Source: an uncultured Anaerococcus sp.
Lineage (GTDB): Bacteria; Bacillota; Clostridia; Tissierellales; Peptoniphilaceae
NCBI RefSeq assembly: GCF_937934665.1
Contig: NZ_CALGYW010000064.1
Coordinates: 54,399-118,398, forward strand
Direction: 5' to 3'
Length of the DNA stretch: 64,000 nucleotides
This document shows positions 46,675 through 56,236 of the stretch, piece after piece. Below the pieces are notes generated by a model, which was given only the letters and a program-made list of their open reading frames with translations, was not told the DNA's origin and did no database searches. The position numbers and the translations under genes were made by a program. How positions within the stretch are numbered: the first letter of the stretch is position 1; the number at the start of each line of letters is the position of its first letter.

Positions 46675-48087
46675 ATGGATATTAAGGCTATTATAGAAAA
46701 ATATAAAAATAATGAAGTGAGTGTAGAAGAAAATACAAAAAACATTCTAGAAAAAATTAAAAATGATGAAACTAATGCCTATATAGCTTTTGATGAAGAA
46801 GATTCGCTAAAAAGAGCGAAGATGCTTGATCAAAAGTTAGCAAATGGAGAAAAACTTGGATCTTTATTTGGAGTAGCTGTCGCAGTTAAGGATAATATAT
46901 CATATAAAAATATGAATATGACTTGCGCTTCAAAAATGCTTAAAGATTTTAGGCCTATGTTTGATGCCAAGGTAGTCGAGAATCTTTTAAAAGAAGATGC
47001 TATTATCATAGCAAAAACTAACATGGATGAATTTGCTATGGGTGCAAGAGGTAAAACTTCAGTTTTTGGACCGGTTAAAAATCCGGTTGACCACAGCAAA
47101 GTAACAGGTGGTTCTTCATCAGGTTCTGCAGCTGCAGTAGCTAAAGAAGACGTTCTAGTAGCGCTTGGAACCGATACAGGTGGGTCAGTAAGATGTCCTG
47201 CAAGTTATTGCAATATATTAGGGTATAAACCTACTTATTCAATGATGAGTAGAAATGGTGTTGTATCAATGGCAAATACCTTAGATCAAGTATCTGTATT
47301 TGCTAAAAATGTTTCTGATATAAGATCCATTGCCCAAGTAATAGAAGGCCCAGATAATAATGACATGACAGTAAGGCTTAAAGACTATGAGTATATGATA
47401 GAACCTTATGATTTTAAAGGCAAAAAAATTGCTTATATACCTGCTGATGATGATATGCACAAAAACCTCGACTCTACAGTAGAAAAAGACTATGAAAGTG
47501 CTTTAGATAAGCTAAAAGAACTTGGGGCAGATCTTTCTCCAATAAATTTAGAGTATTCTAAATATGCCAACCAAGTATACAACGTCGTTATGTCTAGCGA
47601 AGTATCATCTAACATGTCAAGGTTTGATGGAATAAGGTTTGGTTACCAAAGTGATAAATACACCTCAGTTGATGAACTGTTTATAAATTCTAGATCAGAA
47701 GGCCTAGGTGAAGAAGTACAAAGAAGAATAGCCCTTGGAACCATGTACCTATCAGCAGATGATAATCAAAGAGTTTATAAACAAGGACTAAAACTTAGAA
47801 CTCTAATTAAAAAAGAATTAGAAGAAGTTTTTGCTTCTTACGACCTAATAATAACACCAACAGTTACCAACCTACCACCTTCTCTTGATGATGATTATAT
47901 GGATCCATTAAGTGATTTTAAATCTGATGGCTTTAATGTAATAGTTAATTTAGCTGGTATGTGCGGACTTTCTCTACCAGTAAGGGAAGGAATATCAGGT
48001 TCTGTACAATTAATAGCAAATGCAAATGAAGATAGTAAATTATTAAATGCTGGCGAAGAATTTTTAAGGAGAATAAATGAAAACTAA
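46675..48087 (+). CDS. gatA: Glu/Asp-tRNA amidotransferase subunit A
   Basis: GatA is the amidase that releases ammonia from glutamine for GatB. The Ser-cisSer-Lys triad is visible: Lys in VAVKDNISYKN, the Gly/Ser-rich GGSSSGSAAAVA, and the nucleophile region GTDTGGSVRCPAS. The 470 residues are of normal length. It overlaps gatB by 11 bases. Confidence 0.97.
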   Translation: MDIKAIIEKYKNNEVSVEENTKNILEKIKNDETNAYIAFDEEDSLKRAKMLDQKLANGEKLGSLFGVAVAVKDNISYKNMNMTCASKMLKDFRPMFDAKVVENLLKEDAIIIAKTNMDEFAMGARGKTSVFGPVKNPVDHSKVTGGSSSGSAAAVAKEDVLVALGTDTGGSVRCPASYCNILGYKPTYSMMSRNGVVSMANTLDQVSVFAKNVSDIRSIAQVIEGPDNNDMTVRLKDYEYMIEPYDFKGKKIAYIPADDDMHKNLDSTVEKDYESALDKLKELGADLSPINLEYSKYANQVYNVVMSSEVSSNMSRFDGIRFGYQSDKYTSVDELFINSRSEGLGEEVQRRIALGTMYLSADDNQRVYKQGLKLRTLIKKELEEVFASYDLIITPTVTNLPPSLDDDYMDPLSDFKSDGFNVIVNLAGMCGLSLPVREGISGSVQLIANANEDSKLLNAGEEFLRRINEN

Positions 48088-49495
48088 AACAATAATAGGT
48101 CTTGAGATCCACGTTGAGTTATCTACAGATACAAAAATGTTTTGCTCCTGCAAAAATGAATTCGGAGCAGTACCAAATACCAATGTTTGTCCTATATGTC
48201 TAGGACACCCAGGAACCCTACCTCTAATGAACAAAAGAGCTGTAGAATATGCTGTAATGGCGGGTCTCGCCTTTAATTGCAAGATTAGAAATGAACAAAA
48301 AATAGACAGAAAAAAATACTTTTATCCTGACCTTGTTAAGGGCTATCAGCTTACTCAATTTGATAAACCATACGCCTATGAAGGTTACCTAGAATTATCT
48401 AGCGGCAAGCACATAAATATAAGAGAAATCCATATGGAAGAAGATACTGGGAAATCAAATCACAACGACGATGATACTGTATTAATGGACTATAACAGGG
48501 CTGGAGTTCCTCTAATTGAAATAGTAACTGACCCTGATATATCCTCACCAGAAGAAGCTAGAGAATTTGTAGAAACCCTAGCATCAACCCTTAAGTTTTT
48601 AGATGTATCTGATTGTATAATGGCAGAAGGATCTATGCGTGTTGACGTAAACGTAAATATAAAAGACGAAGATTCTAATCTAAAAACAGAAATCGCTGAG
48701 ATTAAAAATATAAACTCCATTAAGGCAATAGAAAACGCCCTAAGCTATGAATTAAAAAGACAAACTGCTTTATTAGAAAAGGGCGAAACTGGAGTAAAAG
48801 AGACTAGAAGATGGGATGATATAGAGCTTAAGACTATCCATATGAGAAATAAAGAAGTAGGAAACGACTATAGATTTTCTGCAGATGGTGATATACCAGA
48901 TATCTATTTATCAGATGAATTTATTGAAGGAATAAGAAAAAATCTACCAGAATTACCTAGCAAGAAACAAGCTAGATATATGAAAGAATACAAACTTTCT
49001 GAATATGACGCAAATCTTCTAAGTCATGATAGAAGCCTTGCAAATCTTTTTGAAGAAACTAATAAATTAGTTAAGGACCCTAATACAACAGCCAATTGGA
49101 TTTTAACCGAATTATCTAGAAGACTTAATGAAGCTGAAGAGACAGCAGATGAGATGGCTTTATCAATAGAAAATTTTGCTAAATTAATTAACCTGGCTAA
49201 AAATAACAAGGTTAATAATAATGTTGCTAAAAAACTTTTAAGAGAAATTTATACTTCTGATCAAGACCCAGAGAAACTTGCTGAAGAAAGAAATTTACTT
49301 CAGATTTCTGATTCATCTTTCTTAGAAGATGTTGTCAATGAAGTTCTTGAAGAAAATCCACAATCTACTGAAGATATAAAAAATGGTAAGGATAGAGCCT
49401 TTGGCTTCTTAGTTGGTCAAGCTATGAAAAAAACCAAGGGTAAAGGAAATCCTCAAGAAATAAATAAACTGTTAAAAGAAAAGATAGGAGAATAG
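48077..49495 (+). CDS. gatB: Glu/Asp-tRNA amidotransferase subunit B
   Basis: GatB activates and amidates Glu-tRNA(Gln) or Asp-tRNA(Asn). The kinase-like cradle begins IIGLEIHVELSTDTKMFCSC, with CPICLGHPG and DRKKYFYPDLVKGYQ following. HMEEDTGKS and DYNRAGVPLIEIVTDPD are other markers, and the C-terminal YqeY-type tail is present. Length 472. A terminator stem begins at its stop codon. Confidence 0.97.
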   Translation: MKTKTIIGLEIHVELSTDTKMFCSCKNEFGAVPNTNVCPICLGHPGTLPLMNKRAVEYAVMAGLAFNCKIRNEQKIDRKKYFYPDLVKGYQLTQFDKPYAYEGYLELSSGKHINIREIHMEEDTGKSNHNDDDTVLMDYNRAGVPLIEIVTDPDISSPEEAREFVETLASTLKFLDVSDCIMAEGSMRVDVNVNIKDEDSNLKTEIAEIKNINSIKAIENALSYELKRQTALLEKGETGVKETRRWDDIELKTIHMRNKEVGNDYRFSADGDIPDIYLSDEFIEGIRKNLPELPSKKQARYMKEYKLSEYDANLLSHDRSLANLFEETNKLVKDPNTTANWILTELSRRLNEAEETADEMALSIENFAKLINLAKNNKVNNNVAKKLLREIYTSDQDPEKLAEERNLLQISDSSFLEDVVNEVLEENPQSTEDIKNGKDRAFGFLVGQAMKKTKGKGNPQEINKLLKEKIGE

Positions 49496-49522
49496 GAAGT
49501 GTGCAAGCACTTCCCTTTTTTT
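49495..49522 (+). terminator. Intrinsic terminator after gatB
   Basis: A 7-bp stem (ggaagtg/cacttcc) with a six-base loop is followed by CTTTTTTT. The next ATG lies only 4 bases after the T-run. Confidence 0.82.
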
Positions 49523-49526
49523 AAAA

Positions 49527-50789
49527 ATGAAGATATTAATAAAAAATGCAAAAACACTTTCAATGAGAACTCCTGAAATATATAAGGCTGATCTTTTAAT
49601 TGAGGGAAAATACATAAAAAAAATCGAAAAAAACATTAAAAATAAAGGATATAAAGTTATAGATGCTGATGGCATGCTTTTAATGCCAGCCTTTATAAAC
49701 TGTCATACTCATGTTGGAATGAGTCTTTTTAGAAATTACGGTGAAGAAGTTGAGCTTGAGACTTGGTTAAATGATTATATTTGGCCATTAGAAGATAAGT
49801 TAACAGAAGAAGATGTACATACTGCATCTCTTATGTCTTTTGCTGAAATGGTTAAAAATGGTATAGGATCTTTTGCAGACATGTACTATTTTTCTGAAGC
49901 AACAATTAAGGCGGCAAAAGAAATAGGTCTTCGTGGCCAAATCTCAAGAGGCTTATCATGCCCCGATCAAGATTTTTATAGACTCAAAGAAAATATATAT
50001 TTAGAAAAAAAATATAAGGATGATGAGCTTATAAGTATAGGCCTTGGTCCGCACGCAGTCTATACAATAGATTTAGACTACCTAAAGAAAGTATCAGATA
50101 TAGCTTATAAATATAAGATGCCAATTCACATCCACTTATCTGAAACAAAAAAAGAAAATGATGATTGCATAAAAAGATTTAATATGACACCAACAGAAGT
50201 ATTTGAAAAATCTGGGATATTTAATTATAAAACCATAGCAGCCCACGGTATATATCTAACAGATAATGACTTAGATATTATAAAAGAAAATAATGTTAGT
50301 ATAGTCCATAACCCTGCAAGCAATCTAAAACTTTCTTCAGGTTTTTTAAACTTATCAAGACTTTTTGATAAAAAAATTAATGTTTGCTTAGGTACTGATT
50401 CCTCAGCTAGCAATAACAAATTGTCAATTTTAAGAGAGATGGAAATAACTGGTCTGGTTTCAAAATTATACGCTGATAAAAATATAGAGGCATATGAAAT
50501 ATTAAAAATGGCAACCGTTAACGGTGCAAAGGCCCTAGGCATGGAAAATGAATTAGGGACGGTAGAAGAAGGTAAGCTTGCTGATTTAATTTTAATTGAT
50601 TTTGATAATATAAACCATAAACCAAATCAAAATATCTTGACCTCACTTATTTACTCTACCTATGAGTCAGACATAAAATATACTATAATAAACGGAAAAA
50701 TTGTTTATGAAAATGGAAATGTTGTAAGTTTAGAAAGAGATAAACTTAATGAAAATATAAAAGAATCATCAAAAAGGCTAGGTCTTTAA
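49527..50789 (+). CDS. mtaD: SAH/MTA deaminase-type amidohydrolase
   Basis: This 420-residue metal-dependent amidohydrolase fits the S-adenosylhomocysteine/5'-methylthioadenosine deaminase family. Metal ligands are NCHTHVGMSLFRNYG, GPHAVYT, PIHIHLSET and LGTDSSASNNKLSI. Related chlorohydrolase/guanine-deaminase types are possible. There is no Shine-Dalgarno before the ATG; a terminator T-run occupies that place. It overlaps the next gene by one base. Confidence 0.82.
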   Translation: MKILIKNAKTLSMRTPEIYKADLLIEGKYIKKIEKNIKNKGYKVIDADGMLLMPAFINCHTHVGMSLFRNYGEEVELETWLNDYIWPLEDKLTEEDVHTASLMSFAEMVKNGIGSFADMYYFSEATIKAAKEIGLRGQISRGLSCPDQDFYRLKENIYLEKKYKDDELISIGLGPHAVYTIDLDYLKKVSDIAYKYKMPIHIHLSETKKENDDCIKRFNMTPTEVFEKSGIFNYKTIAAHGIYLTDNDLDIIKENNVSIVHNPASNLKLSSGFLNLSRLFDKKINVCLGTDSSASNNKLSILREMEITGLVSKLYADKNIEAYEILKMATVNGAKALGMENELGTVEEGKLADLILIDFDNINHKPNQNILTSLIYSTYESDIKYTIINGKIVYENGNVVSLERDKLNENIKESSKRLGL

Positions 50790-51967
50790 TGATAGGTATT
50801 GACATAATATCGGTTAAAAAAATCAAAGAGAAGCCCGAAGCCTTTTTAGAGAGGGCATTTACTTCTTATGAGCTTTCCTACGCTTTTAAGAAAGAAAATC
50901 CCTATCAGTCTTTGGCAGGGATCTTTGCTCTTAAAGAAGCTGTTATTAAGGCATATAATTTAAGTCTTTCTTATATCAAAAATCTAAGGGTAGAAGTCCG
51001 TCATCAAACTAATAGACCTTATATATTAATAGACGGTATAAAAAAACAATGTGATGTTTCTATTTCCCATGATGGAGGGAAGGCTATTGGTATTTGCATA
51101 AGAAGAGATAGTGAAAACATAAAAATACCTACAGAGTTTAAAAAAATTTTACCCATAAGAAAAAAATCAAGTCACAAGGGCAACTATGGAAGAGTTGCTA
51201 TTCTTGGTGGCTCATCAGGTATGGCAGGATCTTGCTACCTATCTTCTCTATCAACCTTGAGAGTTGGGGCAGGGCTTGTTTACCTTCTAGTGCCAAAATC
51301 AATTAGCGAAATTTTACAAATTAAATCTATAGAGCAGATAATTAACACTATTGATTCTTATAATTTAAAGTATAATGAAAATATATTTAATCAGATTTTA
51401 GGACACTTAGCTGATAAGGATGTTCTAGCTATAGGTCCTGGTATGGGAAAAGACCCCAGTTTAAATAAATTAATAGGTAAATTACTTAATATATTTGAGG
51501 GAAAGATTATTATAGATGCTGATGGATTAAACGCCATAGCAAAAGATAAAAGTATATTACATAAAGAAAATATAATCCTAACACCTCACTTAAAAGAGTT
51601 TTCGAGATTAACTGGTTTATCTATCCAAGATATTAATAGGGATAGAGTTATGCTTGCCAAAGACTTTGCAAAGAAATATAAGCTTATCCTTGTACTAAAA
51701 TCTGAAAATACTATTGTAACAGATGGAGAAAAATTATATGTAAATAAGCTTGGAAATCCTGGCATGGCCACTGCAGGAAGCGGAGATGTACTAACAGGCG
51801 TCATAGCTGGGCTTCTACCTATAATGAATGAATTTAGTGCGGCAAAGCTAGGTGTGTTTTTACATTCCTTGGCAGGAGATTTAGCAAGGGATGATTTATG
51901 TGAAGAATCTCTTCTAGCTAGTGATATTATAGCTTATTTACCTAAAGCAATTAGACTTTTGAGGTAG
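50789..51967 (+). CDS. acpS-nnrD: Fusion: holo-ACP synthase (AcpS) - NAD(P)H-hydrate dehydratase (NnrD)
   Basis: Residues 1-110 are AcpS, which puts phosphopantetheine on acyl carrier protein: the Mg-binding GIDIISVKKI, then SLAGIFALKEAVIKAYN and VSISHDGGKAIGI. Residues about 125-392 are the ADP-dependent dehydratase that repairs hydrated NAD(P)H: KGNYGRVAILGGSSG, AIGPGMGKDP, IDADGLNAI, LTPHLKEFSRL and MATAGSGDVLTGVIAGLL. The epimerase (YjeF_N) domain that normally precedes it is absent, and AcpS takes its place. No ribosome site or start codon is seen at the junction, so it is a true single chain. Confidence 0.9.
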   Translation: MIGIDIISVKKIKEKPEAFLERAFTSYELSYAFKKENPYQSLAGIFALKEAVIKAYNLSLSYIKNLRVEVRHQTNRPYILIDGIKKQCDVSISHDGGKAIGICIRRDSENIKIPTEFKKILPIRKKSSHKGNYGRVAILGGSSGMAGSCYLSSLSTLRVGAGLVYLLVPKSISEILQIKSIEQIINTIDSYNLKYNENIFNQILGHLADKDVLAIGPGMGKDPSLNKLIGKLLNIFEGKIIIDADGLNAIAKDKSILHKENIILTPHLKEFSRLTGLSIQDINRDRVMLAKDFAKKYKLILVLKSENTIVTDGEKLYVNKLGNPGMATAGSGDVLTGVIAGLLPIMNEFSAAKLGVFLHSLAGDLARDDLCEESLLASDIIAYLPKAIRLLR

Positions 51968-51969
51968 TT

Positions 51970-53088
51970 ATGCAGGAAACATTTGTAGAAGTAAATTTAG
52001 ATAAGATTAGAAATAATATTTATAAAATAAAAAGTTTGAGCCAAAATTCAAAATTTTGTGCAGTTGTAAAAGCCAATGCTTACGGTCTAGGATCAGATGT
52101 GATTTGTAAAGATATTGAGGATATAGTAGATTATTTTGCGGTTGCTAGGCTAAGTGAGGCTTTGTTACTAAGAAGAGTAGGAATAAGAAAACCAGTCTTG
52201 GTTTTAGGTTTCGTAGGCCTAGATGATATAGAAAAATGTTCTAAAAATAATATAGATATTTCAGTTTATGATCTTAAGCTTGCCCAAGCTATAGATGATT
52301 TGGGATATAAACTTAAAGGACATCTTGTATTAGATACAGGTCACGGCAGGATAGGTTTTAGGGAAAATGAACTTGATAAAATAAAAAAGCTAAGCGAGTT
52401 AAAAAATATTAATATTATATCTGCTTATAGTCATTTTGCGACAGCTGATGAAGATGACAATAACTTTACTATAAAACAAGAGGAAATATTTGATAGGATA
52501 ATTAGCCAAGTTTATGAAGACTTTAATTTTGAATTTATTCATCTAGCTAATTCTGCGGCTACAATAAGGCAAAAAATTTTTAAAGGAATGAATAGGGTAG
52601 GTATATCTCTATACGGTCTATATCCGTCAGAAGTAGTTAAAAATAATACTGAAGTAGAACTTGAGAAAACTTTTAAATTTTATTCCTATGTTCATTTTAT
52701 AAAAAATATCAAAAAAGGAACACCTATATCATACGGAAGGACTTTTGTAAGTGATAGACCAATGAAGGTTGCATCTATTGCTATTGGGTATGCAGACGGT
52801 TATAATAGAGCTTTTTCTAATAAGGGAGAGGTAATAATAAATAACAGGTCTTGCAAAGTATTGGGTAGGATTTGTATGGATCAGATGATGGTTGATGTGA
52901 CTGGTCTTGACCTTAAAATAGGAGACAGGGTAGAGCTCTATAGGGATATAGATAAGGACGCTGAGCAAATTGGGACAATTTCTTACGAACTTATGACAGA
53001 TATATCTATGAGAGTTAAAAGAGTTTACATAAAAAATGGAGTTATTATAGAGAAAAGAGATTATTTAGGAGAAATAAATGAAAGTTAA
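51970..53088 (+). CDS. alr: Alanine racemase
   Basis: Alr makes D-alanine for peptidoglycan. The PLP-binding Lys is in [15 protein letters not shown] near residue 34 and the catalytic Tyr is in [13 protein letters not shown]. Other markers are [16 protein letters not shown] and [13 protein letters not shown]. Length 372 is normal. It lies 2 bases after acpS-nnrD and overlaps mazF by 11 bases, matching the Firmicutes acpS/nnr-alr-mazF neighbourhood. Confidence 0.96.
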   Translation: MQETFVEVNLDKIRNNIYKIKSLSQNSKFCAVVKANAYGLGSDVICKDIEDIVDYFAVARLSEALLLRRVGIRKPVLVLGFVGLDDIEKCSKNNIDISVYDLKLAQAIDDLGYKLKGHLVLDTGHGRIGFRENELDKIKKLSELKNINIISAYSHFATADEDDNNFTIKQEEIFDRIISQVYEDFNFEFIHLANSAATIRQKIFKGMNRVGISLYGLYPSEVVKNNTEVELEKTFKFYSYVHFIKNIKKGTPISYGRTFVSDRPMKVASIAIGYADGYNRAFSNKGEVIINNRSCKVLGRICMDQMMVDVTGLDLKIGDRVELYRDIDKDAEQIGTISYELMTDISMRVKRVYIKNGVIIEKRDYLGEINES

Positions 53089-53428
53089 AAGAGGAGACTT
53101 ATATTACGCAGATCTTTCTCCGGTAGTCGGTAGTGAACAAGGGGGAGTAAGGCCCGTTATTGTAGTTCAAAACGATGTAGGAAACAAATATTCTCCGACT
53201 ATTATAGTAGCTCCCGTAACAAGTCAAATGAATAAAGCAAAACTTCCTACCCATGTGAAACTAAAAGGAAACAAGTACGGTCTTCCCAAAAACTCTGTAG
53301 CCTTGATGGAGCAATTAAGGACTATTGATAAAAAAAGGCTTAGAGAAAAAATTGGCAGCTTTTCAAATGATATTATGAATAAAATAGACGAGGCAATAGC
53401 TATTTCTTTGGCTATTGAACAGGATTAA
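53078..53428 (+). CDS. mazF: MazF/PemK family endoribonuclease (no antitoxin gene adjacent)
   Basis: The 116-residue protein matches the MazF (NdoA) sequence-specific mRNA endonuclease: [40 protein letters not shown] and [13 protein letters not shown]. The conserved Arg and Thr/Ser of the active site are present. In Bacillus a MazE-type antitoxin gene lies between alr and this gene; here the start overlaps alr, leaving no room. The gene ends in a terminator shared with murC. Confidence 0.92.
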   Translation: MKVKRGDLYYADLSPVVGSEQGGVRPVIVVQNDVGNKYSPTIIVAPVTSQMNKAKLPTHVKLKGNKYGLPKNSVALMEQLRTIDKKRLREKIGSFSNDIMNKIDEAIAISLAIEQD

Positions 53429-53469
53429 AAAAACGGTCTTAAAACCTGCGTGTTTATAAGACCGTTTTT
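53429..53469. terminator. Bidirectional terminator, mazF / murC
   Basis: A perfect 13-bp stem (53429-53441 with 53457-53469), a 15-base loop and A/T runs on both sides separate the converging genes. Confidence 0.93.
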
Positions 53470-53473
53470 AAAT

Positions 53474-54880
53474 TTATATATTTACTAGATTTTTATAGTC
53501 TTTAACTATCATCTTGGCAAGTTCATCAGGGTTACCACAGCCAGTGGTTATCACAAGATCATCATCACCTACAATTTCATAGATGTAATCTCTTGCTTCT
53601 TCAAATGTCCCTAGGTACTTGGCATTTAGACCTTTTTTCACCATGGCATCGACAACATCTTTTGAATGGATGCTAGGGTCAAATTTTTCTCTTGCTGCAT
53701 AGATATCTGTAACTATAATCTCATCAGCAGAATCAAAGCTATTTAAAAAATCATTAAATAAAGTTTTTGTTCTTGAATAGGTGTGAGGTTGCCAAACGCA
53801 TATCAATCTACCCTTAGTATGTTCAGCTAAGGCATCGAGGGTTACAAGAATTTCTGATGGGTGGTGACCATAATCTGTCATTATTGTAGCCTTGTTTACA
53901 TAACCTAAAATTTGCATTCTTCTATCAAGGCCAGTGTACTTGACTATATTATCTCTTATAGTGTTAATGTCTATACCATTTTCATAGGTGGCAATTATAG
54001 AAGCCATAGCATTGTTTATATTATGTCTTCCAATTACTCCTAGTTTGAAGTGCTCTACACTACCATTTTCCATAATTAAATCAAAGCTTGGTCTACCTAT
54101 TTCATCAAAGGTTATATTTGTAGCGTTGTAATCAGCTTCTGGATTTTCTTGTCCATAAGTTATTAATTCTCCTTGAACCGCATCAAGAATTAATTTATTA
54201 TTTTCTTCATTTAGATTTAGGATTGTTTTTGAATTTTTATCTTGATTTCTTAGATAAACCTTGAAGGTTTCGACAATATCATCTAAATCTTTATAGTAGT
54301 CGAGATGGTCTTCATCGATGTTTAAGATAATAACTGTTTGTGGATAATAGTATCTTATATTACCTTTATATTCGCAGGCTTCTGTAACTAAAAAATCTTC
54401 ATTACCGACCTTAACATTACCTTTCATGTCATCTAGATTACCACCTAGTAAGATAGTTGGATTCTCATCTGAATGTAGAAGTATCTTTGAAATCATGCTG
54501 GTAGCTGTAGATTTACCGTGGGAACCAGATATAGCAATTGAATTTTTATAATTTCTCATGAGAGTGCCTAAAAATACACCTCTTGTAACAACAGGTGCTT
54601 GTAATTTTCTTGCTTCAATTAGTTCTTCATTATCGTCTGAAATTGCATCAGTATAGACAACAAGATCAGGATTTTTAATATTTTCTTTTTTTTGACCTAT
54701 AAACACTTCTATACCAATATTTTTAAGTGTTTTAACAGTATCGGATTCACTTCTATCTGAACCTGTTACCTTATAGCCTTTTTCATATAAAAGGTGGGCT
54801 AGACCACTCATTGATATACCGCCGATACCAATGAAATGAACATACTTATATTTATGTTCATCCAAATTAAATTCAAACAT
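53474..54880 (-). CDS. murC: UDP-N-acetylmuramate-L-alanine ligase
   Basis: MurC adds L-alanine to UDP-MurNAc, the first peptide step of cell-wall precursor synthesis. FIGIGGISMSGLAHLL opens the Rossmann domain, the P-loop is ISGSHGKSTATSMI near residue 118, and HHPSEILVTLDAL (preceded by DYG) and WQPHTYSRT are ligase markers. Length 468. AAGGAG precedes the ATG. It is the only minus-strand gene between gatD and the window end. Confidence 0.97.
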   Translation of the reverse strand: MFEFNLDEHKYKYVHFIGIGGISMSGLAHLLYEKGYKVTGSDRSESDTVKTLKNIGIEVFIGQKKENIKNPDLVVYTDAISDDNEELIEARKLQAPVVTRGVFLGTLMRNYKNSIAISGSHGKSTATSMISKILLHSDENPTILLGGNLDDMKGNVKVGNEDFLVTEACEYKGNIRYYYPQTVIILNIDEDHLDYYKDLDDIVETFKVYLRNQDKNSKTILNLNEENNKLILDAVQGELITYGQENPEADYNATNITFDEIGRPSFDLIMENGSVEHFKLGVIGRHNINNAMASIIATYENGIDINTIRDNIVKYTGLDRRMQILGYVNKATIMTDYGHHPSEILVTLDALAEHTKGRLICVWQPHTYSRTKTLFNDFLNSFDSADEIIVTDIYAAREKFDPSIHSKDVVDAMVKKGLNAKYLGTFEEARDYIYEIVGDDDLVITTGCGNPDELAKMIVKDYKNLVNI

Positions 54881-54927
54881 ATATTTATAATCTCCTTAAT
54901 AGTTAAGTCTTTAAGTATATTTACTAT

Positions 54928-54936
54928 ATTATACCA
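54928..54936 (-). promoter_or_regulatory. Extended -10 of murC
   Basis: Minus-strand TGGTATAAT lies about 47 bases before the ATG. A consensus TTGACA is present upstream but 21 bases away, too far to be a normal -35. Confidence 0.5.
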
Positions 54937-54963
54937 TATTTAATAATGAAAACTTGTCAAGTT

Positions 54964-55013
54964 CTACTTTGATTATAAGTACACTTGACGTATATTTATA
55001 TTAGAATGTATTA
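54964..55013 (+). promoter_or_regulatory. Candidate rpiB promoter region
   Basis: Two overlapping options exist: TTGATT (about 54969) with TATATT 16 bases on, or TTGACG (about 54985) with TATTAA 18 bases on. I cannot choose between them. AAGGAGG lies before ATG 55027. Confidence 0.4.
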
Positions 55014-55026
55014 AAAAGGAGGGTCC

Positions 55027-55470
55027 ATGAAATTTGTAGTAGCTAACGATCATGGAGGAATAGACTTAAAACCTGCAGTGTGTGATAAGCTTGAAGAGCT
55101 TGGACACGAAGTAGTTCATGTAGGAACCTATAATAAAGAATCATGTGATTATAGTGACTTTGCTGTTAAAGCTTGTGAAAAAGTTATCAATAATGAAGCT
55201 GATTTTGCAATTCTTATCTGTGGGACAGGACTGGGCATGTCTATGTCAGCTAATAAGGTTAAGGGGATAAGAGCGGCTTGTGTTTCAGAAACATTTTCAG
55301 CAAGAATGAGTAGAGCTCACAATAATGCTAATGTTTTATGTCTGGGTGCAAGAGTTATCGGTACAGAAGTTTGCAAAATGATAGTTGAAGAATTTGCAAA
55401 CACTGAATTTGAAGGTGGCCGTCACCAAAGACGTGTAGATAAAATTTGTAAAATAGAAGATGAAAATTGA
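55027..55470 (+). CDS. rpiB: Ribose-5-phosphate isomerase B
   Basis: RpiB interconverts ribose 5-phosphate and ribulose 5-phosphate. VANDHGGIDLK is the substrate-binding start, the catalytic Cys lies in AILICGTGLGMSMSANK, and HNNANVLCLGARVIG is the third motif. The 147-residue length is typical. The related LacA/LacB galactose-6-phosphate isomerases are less likely without lac genes. deoD and prs nearby fit a ribose-phosphate role. Confidence 0.93.
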   Translation: MKFVVANDHGGIDLKPAVCDKLEELGHEVVHVGTYNKESCDYSDFAVKACEKVINNEADFAILICGTGLGMSMSANKVKGIRAACVSETFSARMSRAHNNANVLCLGARVIGTEVCKMIVEEFANTEFEGGRHQRRVDKICKIEDEN

Positions 55471-55493
55471 GACTATTTGGGTCTCTATTTTTG
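55469..55493 (+). terminator. Weak terminator-like hairpin between rpiB and deoD
   Basis: Only a 5-bp stem (gagac/gtctc) with a seven-base loop precedes ATTTTTG. It may be a weak or non-functional terminator. Confidence 0.4.
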
Positions 55494-55515
55494 TTTATTT
55501 AAAAGGAGAGAATAA

Positions 55516-56235
55516 ATGACAATACCAACACCTCATATTTCTGCAACTAGTAAAGATCAAATTGCAAAAACAGTATTAATGCCAGGAGATCCTTTAAGAG
55601 CAAAATTTATAGCTGATAATTTCTTAGAAGATGTAACCCAGTTTACTGAGACTCGTGGTATGCTTGGTTTTACAGGATTTTATAAGGGGAAAAGAGTTTC
55701 TGTAATGGGCAGTGGAATGGGAATTCCATCCGCTATGATTTATTATAATGAACTCTTTGATTTTTATGATGTTGATTGCATTATAAGAGTAGGCACAGCT
55801 GGTTCCATGCAAGAAAATGTAAAGCTTCACGATATAGTAATAGCTCAATCTGCATGCTCTGAGTCATCTATAAATGACAACCTTTTTGGTAATATTAATT
55901 TTTCTGTAACACCAGATTTTGACCTTTTAGTAAAGGCAGTTGAAAAATCAAATGAATTAGGATATAGGACTCATTGTGGTCAGGTACATTCTTCAGACCA
56001 ATTTTATAATGAAATGGATCCTAAAGTTTTTGAAAATCTAAGAAAATATGGAATTCTTTGCGTTGAAATGGAATCATATGGCTTATTTATGGCTGCAAGA
56101 AAACATGGTAAAAAGGGGCTAGGGATATTTACAATTTCAGATTCTTTAATAGAGAATGTTGCTGATAGTGCTGAGAACAGGCAAAAATCATATACAAATA
56201 TGATGGAACTTGCTTTAGAGGTTGCAGAAGCCTAG
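55516..56235 (+). CDS. deoD: Purine-nucleoside phosphorylase, DeoD type
   Basis: DeoD splits purine (deoxy)nucleosides with phosphate to free base and ribose 1-phosphate. MPGDPLRAKFIADNFL, FTETRGMLGFTGFYKGKRV, VMGSGMGIPSAMIY, RVGTAGSM, and CVEMESYGLF are all diagnostic of the hexameric type; the catalytic Asp lies in ISDSL. Length 239. AAGGAG precedes the start. Confidence 0.96.
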   Translation: MTIPTPHISATSKDQIAKTVLMPGDPLRAKFIADNFLEDVTQFTETRGMLGFTGFYKGKRVSVMGSGMGIPSAMIYYNELFDFYDVDCIIRVGTAGSMQENVKLHDIVIAQSACSESSINDNLFGNINFSVTPDFDLLVKAVEKSNELGYRTHCGQVHSSDQFYNEMDPKVFENLRKYGILCVEMESYGLFMAARKHGKKGLGIFTISDSLIENVADSAENRQKSYTNMMELALEVAEA

Positions 56236-56236
56236 T

